NCBI GenBank assembly: GCA_030432295.1
Contig: JAUIHI010000006.1
Location: 62,001 to 126,000, forward strand
DNA length: 64,000 nucleotides
Origin: Anaerolineae bacterium
GTDB lineage: Bacteria; Chloroflexota; Anaerolineae; Caldilineales; Caldilineaceae
Reading direction: 5' to 3'
Position 1 is the stretch's first letter. Every line of letters starts with the position of its first letter. A program made the position numbers and the translations under genes. Positions 53,268 to 61,538 of this stretch are shown here, in pieces. The notes beneath the pieces are model-generated. The model saw only the letters and a program-made list of their open reading frames with translations. It was not told the DNA's origin and made no database searches.

Positions 53268-53578
53268 ATTCTCAAATAGTATCTGACTGGTGTGATCCTT
53301 TTGTATACACGGATGAAAAGGAACACGGATAGCTTTCTACCCTATCCGTGTTCCTTTTCATCCGTGTATACAAATTCTGATTCAACAATGGCCTTCCGGG
53401 AGTCGCCACGAGAGGTAGCCGCGGATTTTGTTTGCACAAAGTCATCCCATCGGCTAGGATATGTAGAGTTCCCCACTGAACCTTTCGCCAGCAAGCGAAA
53501 TAATATTTGTGTGTCGCCTCATTCCCCCAGCGCACACGCATCTCTCCCGCTGTTTCACCAAAAGACGAAAGTCGTCCT
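53268..53578. other. Intergenic region with a 33-bp perfect inverted repeat
   Basis: The 311 bp before the Nudix gene holds the long inverted repeat at 53300-53374 and AT-richer sequence up to 53578. No gene is supported; short frames here are shadows or unlike proteins. Confidence 0.55.
53300..53374. repeat. 33-bp perfect inverted repeat
   Basis: The arms 53300-53332 (starting TTTGTATACACGGATG) and 53342-53374 (ending CATCCGTGTATACAAA) are exact reverse complements around the nine-base loop CTTTCTACC. The words match the dispersed 'cacggat' family; the right arm shares gttccttttcatccgtgtat with 8251-8278. It is the longest perfect stem found in the window. Confidence 0.9.
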
Positions 53579-54139
53579 ATGCCGCCTGCTCCCTGGAAGA
53601 CCCGCTCCAGCAAACCCATCTACGAAAACAAATGGATGCGTCTGCGCGAGGATATCGCTGAGATGCCCGACGGGCGCACAACTGTCTACGGCGTTGTCAC
53701 CTTTGGCGAATGTGTGGGTGTGCTGCCCTTTGTGGACGAAAATCACGTGGCTCTGGTGCGCCAGTATCGCTACGTCTTCGGCGAAAATCAGCGCTGGGAG
53801 ATGCCCACCGGCGGCGTGAAGTCGGGGGAGTCTCCCGAAGTCGCGGCCCTGCGCGAGCTGCGGGAGGAGGTAGGCTACACTGCCCAGCGTCTCGTCCCCG
53901 TCAGCACCTACTACACATCCAAAAGCATCTGCGACGAGACCGCCCATCTCTATCTGGGCTACGATCTGGCCCGTTCTGCCCTGCCCCCCGACGACACCGA
54001 ATTTTTCGAGGTGGCCGTCTTCCCCTTTGACGAAGTGCTGGAGATGGTCGTCCGCAGCGAAATCCGTGACGGGATGACCGTCATTGCTGTCCTCCACGCG
54101 GCCCGGCTGCGGACAGAGAAAGAGCGAGGATTGGGCTGA
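53579..54139 (+). CDS. Nudix hydrolase (ADP-ribose pyrophosphatase-like)
   Basis: A 186-residue Nudix protein with a complete Nudix box (GGVKSGESPEVAALRELREE followed by VGY), matching G-x5-E-x7-REUxEExGU. The N-terminal YENKWMRLREDIAEMPDG and TVYGVVTFGECVGVLPF are like ADP-ribose/NDP-sugar pyrophosphatases. The ATG at 53579 is taken because it fits the family length; no good ribosome binding site is visible and the frame stays open to 53507. Its last 20 codons are duplicated as a remnant at 55093-55158, after the next gene. Confidence 0.9.
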   Translation: MPPAPWKTRSSKPIYENKWMRLREDIAEMPDGRTTVYGVVTFGECVGVLPFVDENHVALVRQYRYVFGENQRWEMPTGGVKSGESPEVAALRELREEVGYTAQRLVPVSTYYTSKSICDETAHLYLGYDLARSALPPDDTEFFEVAVFPFDEVLEMVVRSEIRDGMTVIAVLHAARLRTEKERGLG

Positions 54140-54155
54140 ACGCCTGAGATTCCCA

Positions 54156-55094
54156 ATGTTCGAAAAAGAGCTGACTATCGATTCCAACGGCAATAGACTA
54201 TCCGCCACCCTCTGTCTGCCCGCAGAGAAGGGGAAATTCCCGGCGCTCTTGTTCCTGCACGGCAGCGGTCCCCTGGACCGGGACGGGAATATGCCAGGTC
54301 AGCGACTCGACATCTTCAATGCGATTGCGCACTATCTGGCCGGGAAAGGTGTCGCCAGCCTGCGTTATGACAAACGGGGTTGTGGCAAGAGTTCGGGCGA
54401 TTACTATAGAGCCGGCCATTCCGACCTGGTGGACGATGCGGTCAACTGCTTGGATGCTTTGCGGCAATCGGATCAGTGTATATCTGACAGACTATTCGTG
54501 TTGGGGCACAGCGAAGGCACAGTGATTGCGCCCCAGGTGAGCCTCAAACGCCCGGCTGTTTCTGGGCTTGTTTTGCTTTGCCCCTTTGTCGATGATATGG
54601 AATCGATGCTTATCAAACAGGCCACGCGCCTTCAGGCAGAGTTCGATGAGCTGCGTGGGGTGAGCGGAATGGCCCGCAAGCTTCTCTCCAGGGTGATGGG
54701 AATGACCGTCGCAAACCAGAAAAAGCTGATCGGTAAGCTGAAATCGTCCGATCAGGTGATACTGGGAAGGGGGTCACGAAAAATAGCTGCCAAATCGCTG
54801 CGCGAACTTCTCAATTTAAACGCCCGCGGACTCTTTGCCCAGGTGACTTGCCCCGTTCTGCTGATTGGCGGGGAGAAGGACATTCAATGTGACCCCGCCG
54901 ATGTGAACGAAATCGCCGGGCTTTGCAAAGGTGTGGTGAGCGCGCAGGTCGTTCAGAATCTTACCCACGTTTTGCGCTTTGATGAGGGACAACCCTCCTT
55001 TCTCCGCACAGGCGATCTGATCAAAAAACCGATGGAACCGCTTGTTTTGGAGTTGATTGGGTCGTGGCTCAAAGGAGTGGTAGACAAAGTATAG
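54156..55094 (+). CDS. Alpha/beta hydrolase (dienelactone hydrolase/S9-like)
   Basis: A 312-residue alpha/beta hydrolase: oxyanion region LLFLHGSGPLDRDGN, nucleophile elbow VLGHSEGTVIAP, aspartate in LIGGEKDIQCDP and His in NLTHVLRFDEG. No signal peptide is seen. The N-terminus FEKELTIDSNGNRLSATL is typical of secondary-metabolite or peptide hydrolases of the YfhR/Aes kind. Its GC content is slightly lower than that of its neighbours, and it is bracketed by two copies of the Nudix gene's 3' end, which suggests it arrived by insertion or duplication. Confidence 0.88.
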   Translation: MFEKELTIDSNGNRLSATLCLPAEKGKFPALLFLHGSGPLDRDGNMPGQRLDIFNAIAHYLAGKGVASLRYDKRGCGKSSGDYYRAGHSDLVDDAVNCLDALRQSDQCISDRLFVLGHSEGTVIAPQVSLKRPAVSGLVLLCPFVDDMESMLIKQATRLQAEFDELRGVSGMARKLLSRVMGMTVANQKKLIGKLKSSDQVILGRGSRKIAAKSLRELLNLNARGLFAQVTCPVLLIGGEKDIQCDPADVNEIAGLCKGVVSAQVVQNLTHVLRFDEGQPSFLRTGDLIKKPMEPLVLELIGSWLKGVVDKV

Positions 55095-55158
55095 CGAAAT
55101 CCGCGACGGGATGACAGTGATTGCCGTTCTCCAGGCCCCACGCCTGGGGCCAGCATAA
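55093..55158 (+). pseudogene. Duplicated 3' end of a Nudix gene
   Basis: Frame from 55093 reads SEIRDGMTVIAVLQAPRLGPA and stops at 55156-55158. The intact Nudix gene ends SEIRDGMTVIAVLHAARLRT... at 54056 onward. The two stretches match at most positions over about 54 bases, with differences mostly at third codon positions, so the copy is old or came from a paralogue. Confidence 0.8.
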
Positions 55159-55285
55159 TACTCTGTTCACAATCGGGCAATAGAAAGAACAGATCGGGGT
55201 CATACGCTATATTCGCAGCCCTTCGCCTCCGCAGGACAATCCGTCCTATGGAAATTCGTCGTCATTTATCCCACAGGAGCCAGCT

Positions 55286-55963
55286 ATGCACACCGCCACC
55301 GATGTCGCCACCCCCGCCTGGGAAGAACGCCTGCGCAAAGTTACGATTGTAGTAGCTCGCCTGGGGCTGGCCTACCTCTTCTTTACCCAGCTTTTCTGGA
55401 AATTGCCCCCCACCTTTGGCTGCCCCAATGACTTCGCCTTTCCCGTAGCCGCCGAAGCGCCCACCTATTGGGAGGGTAACGGCAGCGGCGGTCTCTGCTA
55501 CTGGATGGGGCTGGAATCCATCTACGCGCCCAGCTACCGCCAGGTGCTGGTGACGGATATGCGGCCCGCGGGTCTGCCCAAAATCGGCTTCAACATTGCG
55601 CCTTTGGCCCAGGCCAACGCCCTGCTGCTGGACAATGTGATTATTCCGAATATCGCCTTCTTCGGCTGGCTGATCTGGCTGGCCGAATTCTGGATATTTG
55701 CGTCGATGCTTCTGGGCTTTCTTTCCCGCTTTGGCGCGCTGGTCTCGATTGGAATCACAGCCCAGCTCTGGGTGGGGCTGGCGAATGTCCCCCGGCCCTA
55801 TGAATGGGAGTGGGCCTACGGCGCGATTGTCCTGCTCTCGATTGTGCTGCTGGGACTTGCACCGGGACGGGTCTTTGGCCTGGATGTGGGGTTACGCCGC
55901 CGGCTGGCCTCCTCCGCGGCCCAGGGCAACCGTCTCTCCCAACTGCTGATGGCGCTCAGCTAA
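55286..55963 (+). CDS. DoxX-like membrane protein
   Basis: A 225-residue protein with about four membrane helices (VARLGLAYLFFTQLFWKLPP, FFGWLIWLAEFWIFASMLLG, ALVSIGITAQLWVGLA and IVLLSIVLLGLAPG) and a central loop of about 80 residues. The layout resembles DoxX/DoxD proteins, some of which are thiosulfate:quinone oxidoreductase subunits, but the family is broad and function here is open. The ATG at 55286 has CAGGAGCC upstream. Confidence 0.65.
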   Translation: MHTATDVATPAWEERLRKVTIVVARLGLAYLFFTQLFWKLPPTFGCPNDFAFPVAAEAPTYWEGNGSGGLCYWMGLESIYAPSYRQVLVTDMRPAGLPKIGFNIAPLAQANALLLDNVIIPNIAFFGWLIWLAEFWIFASMLLGFLSRFGALVSIGITAQLWVGLANVPRPYEWEWAYGAIVLLSIVLLGLAPGRVFGLDVGLRRRLASSAAQGNRLSQLLMALS

Positions 55964-55965
55964 CA

Positions 55966-56035
55966 AACGGACACGGATTTGCACGGATTTTTTCTGTGAA
56001 ATCTGCGTCATCTGCGCAATCTGCGTTCCTGTCTT
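55966..56035. repeat. Dispersed 'cacggat / atctgcg' repeat
   Basis: The gap after the DoxX-like gene is filled by acggacacggatttgcacgg, then 'tgtgaaatctgcgtcatctgcgcaatctgcgttcctgtctt'-type words, also seen at 15230-15318, 25829-25940 and 29711-29780. Confidence 0.7.
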
Positions 56036-56077
56036 AATTGTCGATTGTGCCCGGAATAGGGCCTGGAAACTGATTCG

Positions 56078-56764
56078 ATGAACCATTCGATGGATAGCCG
56101 CTTTCTGGCGGTGGTGGCCAAGCGGCCCGCACCGGGCCAGACCAAAACCCGTCTCTGCCCGCCGTTGACCGAGGTAGAGGCCGCTGGGTTGTACGAGTGC
56201 TTCCTGGCCGATACGCTGGATGTGATGCGCCAAGTGGAAAGCGTCGAGCGGGCGATAATTTACCTGCCCGAAGAGGAGCGGGGCTACTTTCACCAACTGG
56301 CCCCGGACTTTGCCCTGTATCCCCAACGGGGAGACGATCTGGGCGCACGGCTGGACAATCTGCTCCGGGATGCCCTGGCCGCGGGCGCACGCTATGCGGT
56401 GGTGATGGACAGCGACAGCCCGACGCTGCCCCCGTCCTGTGTGGCTGACGCCTTCGTCCATTTGGAAGCCGGCGCGGATGTGGTCTTTGGCCCCTGCGAC
56501 GACGGCGGCTACTATCTGGTGGGTGTCGCCCGCCCCCAGCCCCGACTCCTGCGGGAGGTGGCAATGAGTACGCCGACGGTGCTGGAAGAGTCCCTGGCAA
56601 TTGCCGAGTCCCTGGGCCTGCGGGTGGCCCTGCTTCCCACCTGGTACGACGTGGACACGGGCGCTGAGTTGGAACGGTTGCAGGCCGAATTGACCCAACT
56701 GCCCGACACAACCGCCCGCCACACCCGGCGCTGGCTGGCCGAGAGAGCCGAGGCTGTCCGATGA
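56078..56764 (+). CDS. GT-A glycosyltransferase of the TIGR04282 type
   Basis: A 228-residue nucleotidyl/glycosyltransferase-fold protein: FLAVVAKRPAPGQTKTRLCPPL at the nucleotide-binding N-terminus (shared with MobA/CofC-like folds), VVMDSDSPTLPP (the D-x-D-like metal site), and FGPCDDGGYYLVGV. These match the TIGR04282 family, named for arsenosugar biosynthesis but present in many other contexts. Its stop overlaps the next gene's ATG (ATGA). The start may be 56078 or 56090. Confidence 0.85.
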   Translation: MNHSMDSRFLAVVAKRPAPGQTKTRLCPPLTEVEAAGLYECFLADTLDVMRQVESVERAIIYLPEEERGYFHQLAPDFALYPQRGDDLGARLDNLLRDALAAGARYAVVMDSDSPTLPPSCVADAFVHLEAGADVVFGPCDDGGYYLVGVARPQPRLLREVAMSTPTVLEESLAIAESLGLRVALLPTWYDVDTGAELERLQAELTQLPDTTARHTRRWLAERAEAVR

Positions 56765-57561
56765 GCAACCCCTGGACAAATCCCGACCGGCTGCCCGCGG
56801 ACGCGGTACAATCCCTGGCCCAATTTATCAACGCCCGGGCCGACATCCCCGACCAGTCCGCGGCCCACGCGGCGCTGGTGGATGCCCTGTCACCCCAACC
56901 CGGCGAGCGGCTGCTGGACTTCGGCTGTGGGACGGGTGTGATGGCCCGCCGCCTGGCTCCGCTGGTGGGCGAGAGCGGCGCGGTCGTTGGCGTGGACATC
57001 AGCGCCGCGATGCTGGACTTTGCCCGCACCTGTGGCGGCTCGGCCCAGCTTTCCTACCAGCAGAGCGATGGCGCGGTCATCCCCACCCCGGACGACAGTT
57101 TTGACGGCGGCGCAATGGCCCGCACGCTGCTGCACGTGGAAAAACCCCACGAAATTCTCGCCGAATTGCGCCGGGTGATACGTCCCAGTGGGCGGCTGGC
57201 GATGCTGGAATGTGACTGGGGTACACTGGCCGTGGATCACAGCGACCGGGCGCTGACCCGACGCATTCTGGACTGGCGCACGGATACAATCGACGGCAAC
57301 AATTGGATGGGCCGCCAGTTGGTGGCCCGCGCGCTGGCCGCTGGCTGGCAGATCGACGACATCAGCGTCCTCACGACGGTCGGGCGGGACGAGACGACCA
57401 CCCACTTTGGCAGCCTGCGCCGCTGCGGGGAACTGGCATTGCAGAACGGCGTCATCGAACAGTCTGAACACGACGCTTGGGTGGGCGAACTGGACAGCCG
57501 TCTGGCCGCGGGGCTGTTCTTTGCGTCTATCAATGAATACATTGTCGTCGTGCGAAGATAA
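56761..57561 (+). CDS. Class I SAM-dependent methyltransferase
   Basis: A 266-residue methyltransferase: motif I LLDFGCGTGVMARRL, acidic VVGVDISAAML, SFDGGAMARTLLHVEKP and RPSGRLAMLECDWGTL. The overall pattern is the UbiE/Methyltransf_11 group. The cysteines needed for arsenite methylation (ArsM) are not seen. Translation is coupled to the glycosyltransferase by a four-base overlap; a 19-bp hairpin follows before the radical SAM gene. Confidence 0.88.
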   Translation: MSNPWTNPDRLPADAVQSLAQFINARADIPDQSAAHAALVDALSPQPGERLLDFGCGTGVMARRLAPLVGESGAVVGVDISAAMLDFARTCGGSAQLSYQQSDGAVIPTPDDSFDGGAMARTLLHVEKPHEILAELRRVIRPSGRLAMLECDWGTLAVDHSDRALTRRILDWRTDTIDGNNWMGRQLVARALAAGWQIDDISVLTTVGRDETTTHFGSLRRCGELALQNGVIEQSEHDAWVGELDSRLAAGLFFASINEYIVVVRR

Positions 57562-57590
57562 GTTCGTAGAGCCAATTATCGAGTAATTAT

Positions 57591-57641
57591 GACGATGGAC
57601 GATAGACGAACGCATTCGTCCGTCGTCTATCGTCCATCGTC
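57591..57641 (+). repeat. 19-bp perfect hairpin upstream of the first radical SAM gene
   Basis: GACGATGGACGATAGACGA (57591-57609) and TCGTCTATCGTCCATCGTC (57623-57641) are exact reverse complements around 13 bases. It ends 19 bases before the ATG at 57661, just ahead of AAAGGAGAAA. Confidence 0.8.
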
Positions 57642-57660
57642 TGACTCAAAGGAGAAAACA

Positions 57661-58653
57661 ATGCCCTATTCCGTCGGCATCGGCCTGACCAACGCCTGTA
57701 ACTTGGCCTGCGCCCACTGCTATCGACCCACCGACCGCATCGACGCGGTGCCGTTGGCGCAGATCAAAACCATCTGCGAGAGTCTGCCTGTGGGCAGTAT
57801 GGGCATGGGCACAGGCGAAAATATCCTGCATCCCCAGTTCGAGGAGATCGTCCGCTATCTGCACGGGCGGGGGGTGAAATTGAGCATCGCCTCCAACGGC
57901 CACAGCCTGACCGCTATGAGCGACGAACTGCTGGCGATGTTCAACGATCTGGAAGTCTCCATCGACTATCCCAGCGCGGCCAAGCAGGACGGGCTGCGGG
58001 GACCGGGCAACTGGGACCTGGTCCATCGGGCCATCGAACGCTGTCACGACGCGGGCAAATCCATCTCCATTCTGGCCACGCTGATGACGACCAACTACGA
58101 CCAGATGGACGGAATGGTGGCACTGGCCCGCTCTGTGGGGGCCAACCTGCGGGTCAACGTATATCAGGCCGTGCGCACGGACCTCTACCGGCTGACCTAC
58201 GAACAGTTCTGGGAAGCCTATCAGCGCCTCTTCGCCGCCGGGAAGGTGGTCAGTTGCAGCGAGCCGATTGTGCGGGCCGCGATGGGTCTGCCCGATGTGG
58301 AGTCGCCCTGTGGCCGCAACAGCATCCGCTTCGATATGCGCGGGCGCATCATTCCCTGCGTCTACTGGCCGGTGGCTTCGCCCGACCCCTACACTGTGGC
58401 CGATCTGCCGGAGAAGGGCGAACGCATTTTGGAGCACGCCTACTTCCAGCAGGCGATTGCCACCCCAGCCCACGCCGCGGACTGTCCCTGTCAGGGAGGC
58501 TGCGCCAGCCGCCGCGCCTTGAACAACGAAATCGACGCCCACGACGAGTATTGCCCGTGGGTGCGGGGTGACGAGATGAAGCTGGCCTGGGAAGCCGCGC
58601 CCGCAATGGATTTGGTGCGCAGCCGCAATGTCTGTACGACGATTGTTGTGTGA
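57661..58653 (+). CDS. Radical SAM protein with SPASM-like C-terminus (1)
   Basis: A 330-residue radical SAM enzyme. The [4Fe-4S] motif C-x3-C-x2-C is CNLACAHC (Cys 13, 17, 20), followed by GMGTGENILHP and SIASNGHSL. The C-terminal part has a SPASM-like cysteine set: C-x10-G-x4-C in CGRNSIRFDMRGRIIPC, then CPCQGGCASRR and YCPWV, for auxiliary clusters. SPASM enzymes modify peptides, or in some cases other molecules; no precursor peptide is seen next to it. ATG 57661 has AAAGGAGAAA upstream; the longer frame from 57589 would run through the hairpin. Confidence 0.9.
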   Translation: MPYSVGIGLTNACNLACAHCYRPTDRIDAVPLAQIKTICESLPVGSMGMGTGENILHPQFEEIVRYLHGRGVKLSIASNGHSLTAMSDELLAMFNDLEVSIDYPSAAKQDGLRGPGNWDLVHRAIERCHDAGKSISILATLMTTNYDQMDGMVALARSVGANLRVNVYQAVRTDLYRLTYEQFWEAYQRLFAAGKVVSCSEPIVRAAMGLPDVESPCGRNSIRFDMRGRIIPCVYWPVASPDPYTVADLPEKGERILEHAYFQQAIATPAHAADCPCQGGCASRRALNNEIDAHDEYCPWVRGDEMKLAWEAAPAMDLVRSRNVCTTIVV

Positions 58654-58731
58654 GGCGTGCTGCGTGACGAGTAATGCGTGACTTATCCCGCAGCCTGCAG
58701 CACGTAGCATAACCGGAAAAAACGGAGCCAT

Positions 58732-59766
58732 ATGAACGTCATCCCACTCCAGGAACGAAGCGCCACGCCGCCTATGCCGGATCAGTTGTACATTGAGGTG
58801 ACGAACCGCTGCAACTCCTTCTGCATTTCGTGTCCCCTCACCTACGACCACTTTTTGCCCTTCGAGGCCAAGAATCATCTGTCCTGGGAGAACTTCCGGC
58901 GCATAGTAGATTCTGTGCCTCACATCGAGCGGGCGGTGTTGCACGGCATCGGCGAACCCCTGCTCAATCGGGAGTTGCCCCGTTTCGTGCGCCATTTGAA
59001 AGAGCGGGGCGCGCATGTTCTCTTCAACACCAACGGCGTGCTGCTGGACCAGAAGCGGGGGGACGCGCTGGTGGAGGCCGGGCTGGACGAACTGCGGGTT
59101 TCGGTGGATGCAGTGACGCCGGAACTCTATGCCAAACTGCGGGGGATCGATGCCCTGCCCCGCATCCTGGACAATCTGCGCGCCTTTGTCCAGCGCCACG
59201 GCGGACGGACCACGCCCAGGCTCTCTCTCTGGCTGGTGGGGATGCAGGAGAATATCCATCAACTCCGCGACTTCGTGCGATTGGGCGCTGAGTTGGGCGT
59301 GGCCGAGGTCTATTTGCAGCGGCTGGTCTACTTTGGCGGCGGCGAACATCTGGCCGAAGACACGACGATGACCGTCGAGCAATCCCTCTACGGCTCGCTG
59401 GAGGAATACCAGGCCGCGCTGATTGTGGAGTGTGAGGAACTGGCAGAATCGCTGGGCATGACCTTCCGGGCTTCCGGCGCGACGACGCCCCACGAGAGTG
59501 TGGCTGTGAAGGGGGATTCGCCCTGGCAGGGTTGTCTGCGCCCGTGGAAGCTGATGTATATCACCGCCAACGGCAATGCCCTGCCCTGCTGCATCGCCCC
59601 CTTTGCTGCTCCCGACTATCCGGGGATTGTGCTGGGCAATGTCTTTGAGAATCCCCTGGCCGATGTCTGGCACGGCGAACGCTATCAGGAACTGCGTACT
59701 GCGGTCTCCGGTGAGAGTCCCGCGCCCTGGCCCTGTCAACATTGCGGGGTGCGGTGGAGTTTGTGA
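58732..59766 (+). CDS. Radical SAM protein with SPASM domain (2)
   Basis: A 344-residue radical SAM/SPASM enzyme: CNSFCISC (Cys 27, 31, 34), VLHGIGEPLLN (the GGEP-like motif), LFNTNGVLL and VSVDAVTPE. The C-terminal SPASM part has GCLRPWKLMYITANGNALPC (C-x12-G-x4-C), an adjacent Cys, then PWPCQHCGV. It differs clearly from the first radical SAM protein in sequence. The ATG at 58732 follows ACGGAGCC. Its TGA overlaps the GTG of the next gene (GTGA), which is strong evidence of coupled expression with a membrane glycosyltransferase. Confidence 0.92.
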   Translation: MNVIPLQERSATPPMPDQLYIEVTNRCNSFCISCPLTYDHFLPFEAKNHLSWENFRRIVDSVPHIERAVLHGIGEPLLNRELPRFVRHLKERGAHVLFNTNGVLLDQKRGDALVEAGLDELRVSVDAVTPELYAKLRGIDALPRILDNLRAFVQRHGGRTTPRLSLWLVGMQENIHQLRDFVRLGAELGVAEVYLQRLVYFGGGEHLAEDTTMTVEQSLYGSLEEYQAALIVECEELAESLGMTFRASGATTPHESVAVKGDSPWQGCLRPWKLMYITANGNALPCCIAPFAAPDYPGIVLGNVFENPLADVWHGERYQELRTAVSGESPAPWPCQHCGVRWSL

Positions 59767-61502
59767 AACCCGCCCGGCTATCCCGTATTTCCCCTCTGGC
59801 CCGGCTGATCGGTCTGGGCCTGCTCTCCCTCCTCGCCTACAGCTGGCTGGCTTGGCGCTATCCCCTTGCTGAATCTCTCCAATCGCCGCGCGGCGGCTGG
59901 TATCCTCCCCAAGAAGCGGTCCTCTCCAATCTGTGGGTCCATCTGGCCGTCTATGGGCTTCTATTCGGCGCGTATGGGCTGGCAGTGAAGATTTTAACGC
60001 GAAGGCGCAGAGTCGCAGAGAATGAAAGGCAAAAGGCAAAAGTAGAAGGCAAAAGTGGCAACTCGTCTCTTCTGGGCGAGAAAGAAAATTCTCCCGCAGA
60101 GGCGCAGAGGCGCAAAGAGAAGCAGGGGAATCATTCCCATTCATCCGCAAATATCAGTGCCCATCAGTGTTCATCAGTGTTCATCAGTGGCTACTTTCCC
60201 CATATTTTGGTCGTCGTAACGGTCTGGCTGGCGGCCTCGTTTGTGCTGCTCTGGGCCACACCCAGCGGCGATTCCCACGACATCTACGATTACATCTACC
60301 GGGGGCGCTTGCAGGTGGAAGTAGGCGTCAGCCCCCTGGCGGTGACGCCCGCGGACGCGCCCCGGCTCTCCTACTATGCCTACACCGCCTGGAAGAAGAA
60401 TGTGGACACCTACGGCCCGCTCTGGGAGTACGCCAGCGGCGGTGTCGCGTGGGCGGTCGGTAGCTGGCTGCACGAGGTGGATGGCTTCCCATCGGGCAGG
60501 GCAGACTGTCCCCAGTCGCCAGCCACCTGTTCTGCCCTGATGGCCTGGGTGACGGGCTATCGGCTGTTGGCGATTTTGTTGACTGGGCTGGCGGGCTGGC
60601 TGATTTATGGGCTGGTACAGCGGGAGCATCCGGGCTGGGGGCTGCCTGGCCTGTTGGTCTGGCTGTGGAACCCGGCGGTGATCTTCTCCTCCGCGCTGGG
60701 TGGGCACAACGACGGGCTGATGGTTGTGCTGCTGCTGCTGGCTTTTGTCGCGGCGCAGCGCAAGCGCTGGGTGCTGACATTTATTTTTGTCGGTCTGGCC
60801 GCGCAGGTGAAGCTGACTGCGCTGATTTGGATGCCGGTGCTGGGCCTGTGGCTGTGGCGACAGATTGGCTTTCGTCGGGCGCTGCTGGCTGGGATCGGTG
60901 GAGCAGCGCTGCTGCTACCCCTTTCCTGGCTGCTCTATCAGCCCTTTGGCGGCTGGGAGACCGTGCCCCGGATGCTCAGCGAACGGGTTCTGTTTGCGGC
61001 TAACTCCCCTTCCCAGTTTGTCGACCGGCTGCTGCCTCTGCTCGGCTATCGACTGCCCAAAGAGTTTGTGCTTTTCTGGATTATTCGCGTGCCGTCCTAC
61101 GCGTTTGCGCTGCTGGGCGTAGGGATTCCGGCCTGGCTGCTCTGGCGCAAGCGGCTGGTGGGCCGGGGTATCAATTCTCAATTGTGGGCGCTGGCGCTGG
61201 TAGCGTCGCTGCTCTATTTAACTGTTGGTAGCTTCTGGTTTCAGCACTGGTATGTGGTGTGGGCTGTGGTGCCCGCGGCCCTGCTGCCCTGGAGCCGCTT
61301 CACCCGCTGGGTGCTGCCTTTCGTCTGTCTGGGGCCATTGGCCGCCAACGTTATCGCCGGGATCCTTTCCCAACTGCCAGTGATGATTATCTCTGTCATC
61401 GGCCTGACCGGGCTGGTGGTGGCGGTAATTTGGCTGCCGGGACTGATCGCGGGCGGTGTTGTTTGGTGGACAGGACGGAAAGATAATGAGATGATGGGAT
61501 GA
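59763..61502 (+). CDS. GT87/MptA-like membrane glycosyltransferase with an in-frame repeat insertion
   Basis: A 579-residue polytopic protein with about eleven helices. The loop PSGDSHDIYDYIYRGRLQV resembles the catalytic acidic loop of GT-C mannosyltransferases (polyprenol-phosphate-mannose dependent), and WNPAVIFSSALGGHNDGLM is a further family-like motif. Residues about 77-144, between the second helix and the next, are encoded by repeat-type DNA (59992-60192) and read as a hydrophilic, Lys/Glu/Ser-rich tail of the loop. The frame is kept throughout. The GTG 59763 overlaps the radical SAM stop. Together with the GT-A enzyme upstream it points to a glycolipid or glycan product. Confidence 0.78.
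   Translation: MKPARLSRISPLARLIGLGLLSLLAYSWLAWRYPLAESLQSPRGGWYPPQEAVLSNLWVHLAVYGLLFGAYGLAVKILTRRRRVAENERQKAKVEGKSGNSSLLGEKENSPAEAQRRKEKQGNHSHSSANISAHQCSSVFISGYFPHILVVVTVWLAASFVLLWATPSGDSHDIYDYIYRGRLQVEVGVSPLAVTPADAPRLSYYAYTAWKKNVDTYGPLWEYASGGVAWAVGSWLHEVDGFPSGRADCPQSPATCSALMAWVTGYRLLAILLTGLAGWLIYGLVQREHPGWGLPGLLVWLWNPAVIFSSALGGHNDGLMVVLLLLAFVAAQRKRWVLTFIFVGLAAQVKLTALIWMPVLGLWLWRQIGFRRALLAGIGGAALLLPLSWLLYQPFGGWETVPRMLSERVLFAANSPSQFVDRLLPLLGYRLPKEFVLFWIIRVPSYAFALLGVGIPAWLLWRKRLVGRGINSQLWALALVASLLYLTVGSFWFQHWYVVWAVVPAALLPWSRFTRWVLPFVCLGPLAANVIAGILSQLPVMIISVIGLTGLVVAVIWLPGLIAGGVVWWTGRKDNEMMG
59992..60192 (+). repeat. Cluster of dispersed repeats inserted in frame in a GT-C gene
   Basis: About 200 bases made of repeat words: gcgaaggcgcagagtcgcag, aaaggcaaaaggcaaaag, cccgcagaggcgcagaggcg, and tcagtgttcatcagtgttca. 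The last part resembles the 47-nt repeat at 10134 and 47189; 'ttctcccgcagag' also precedes copy B (47155-47167). No stop codon arises in the gene's frame, and the length keeps frame. Confidence 0.8.
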
Positions 61503-61538
61503 TACTTACAGCATCATCCATCGTTTAAGGTATGTTCT

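Noticed and set aside
56761-57561. Methyltransferase as an arsenite methylase (ArsM)
   Set aside because: The conserved cysteines needed for arsenite binding are not visible; only generic SAM-binding motifs are present.
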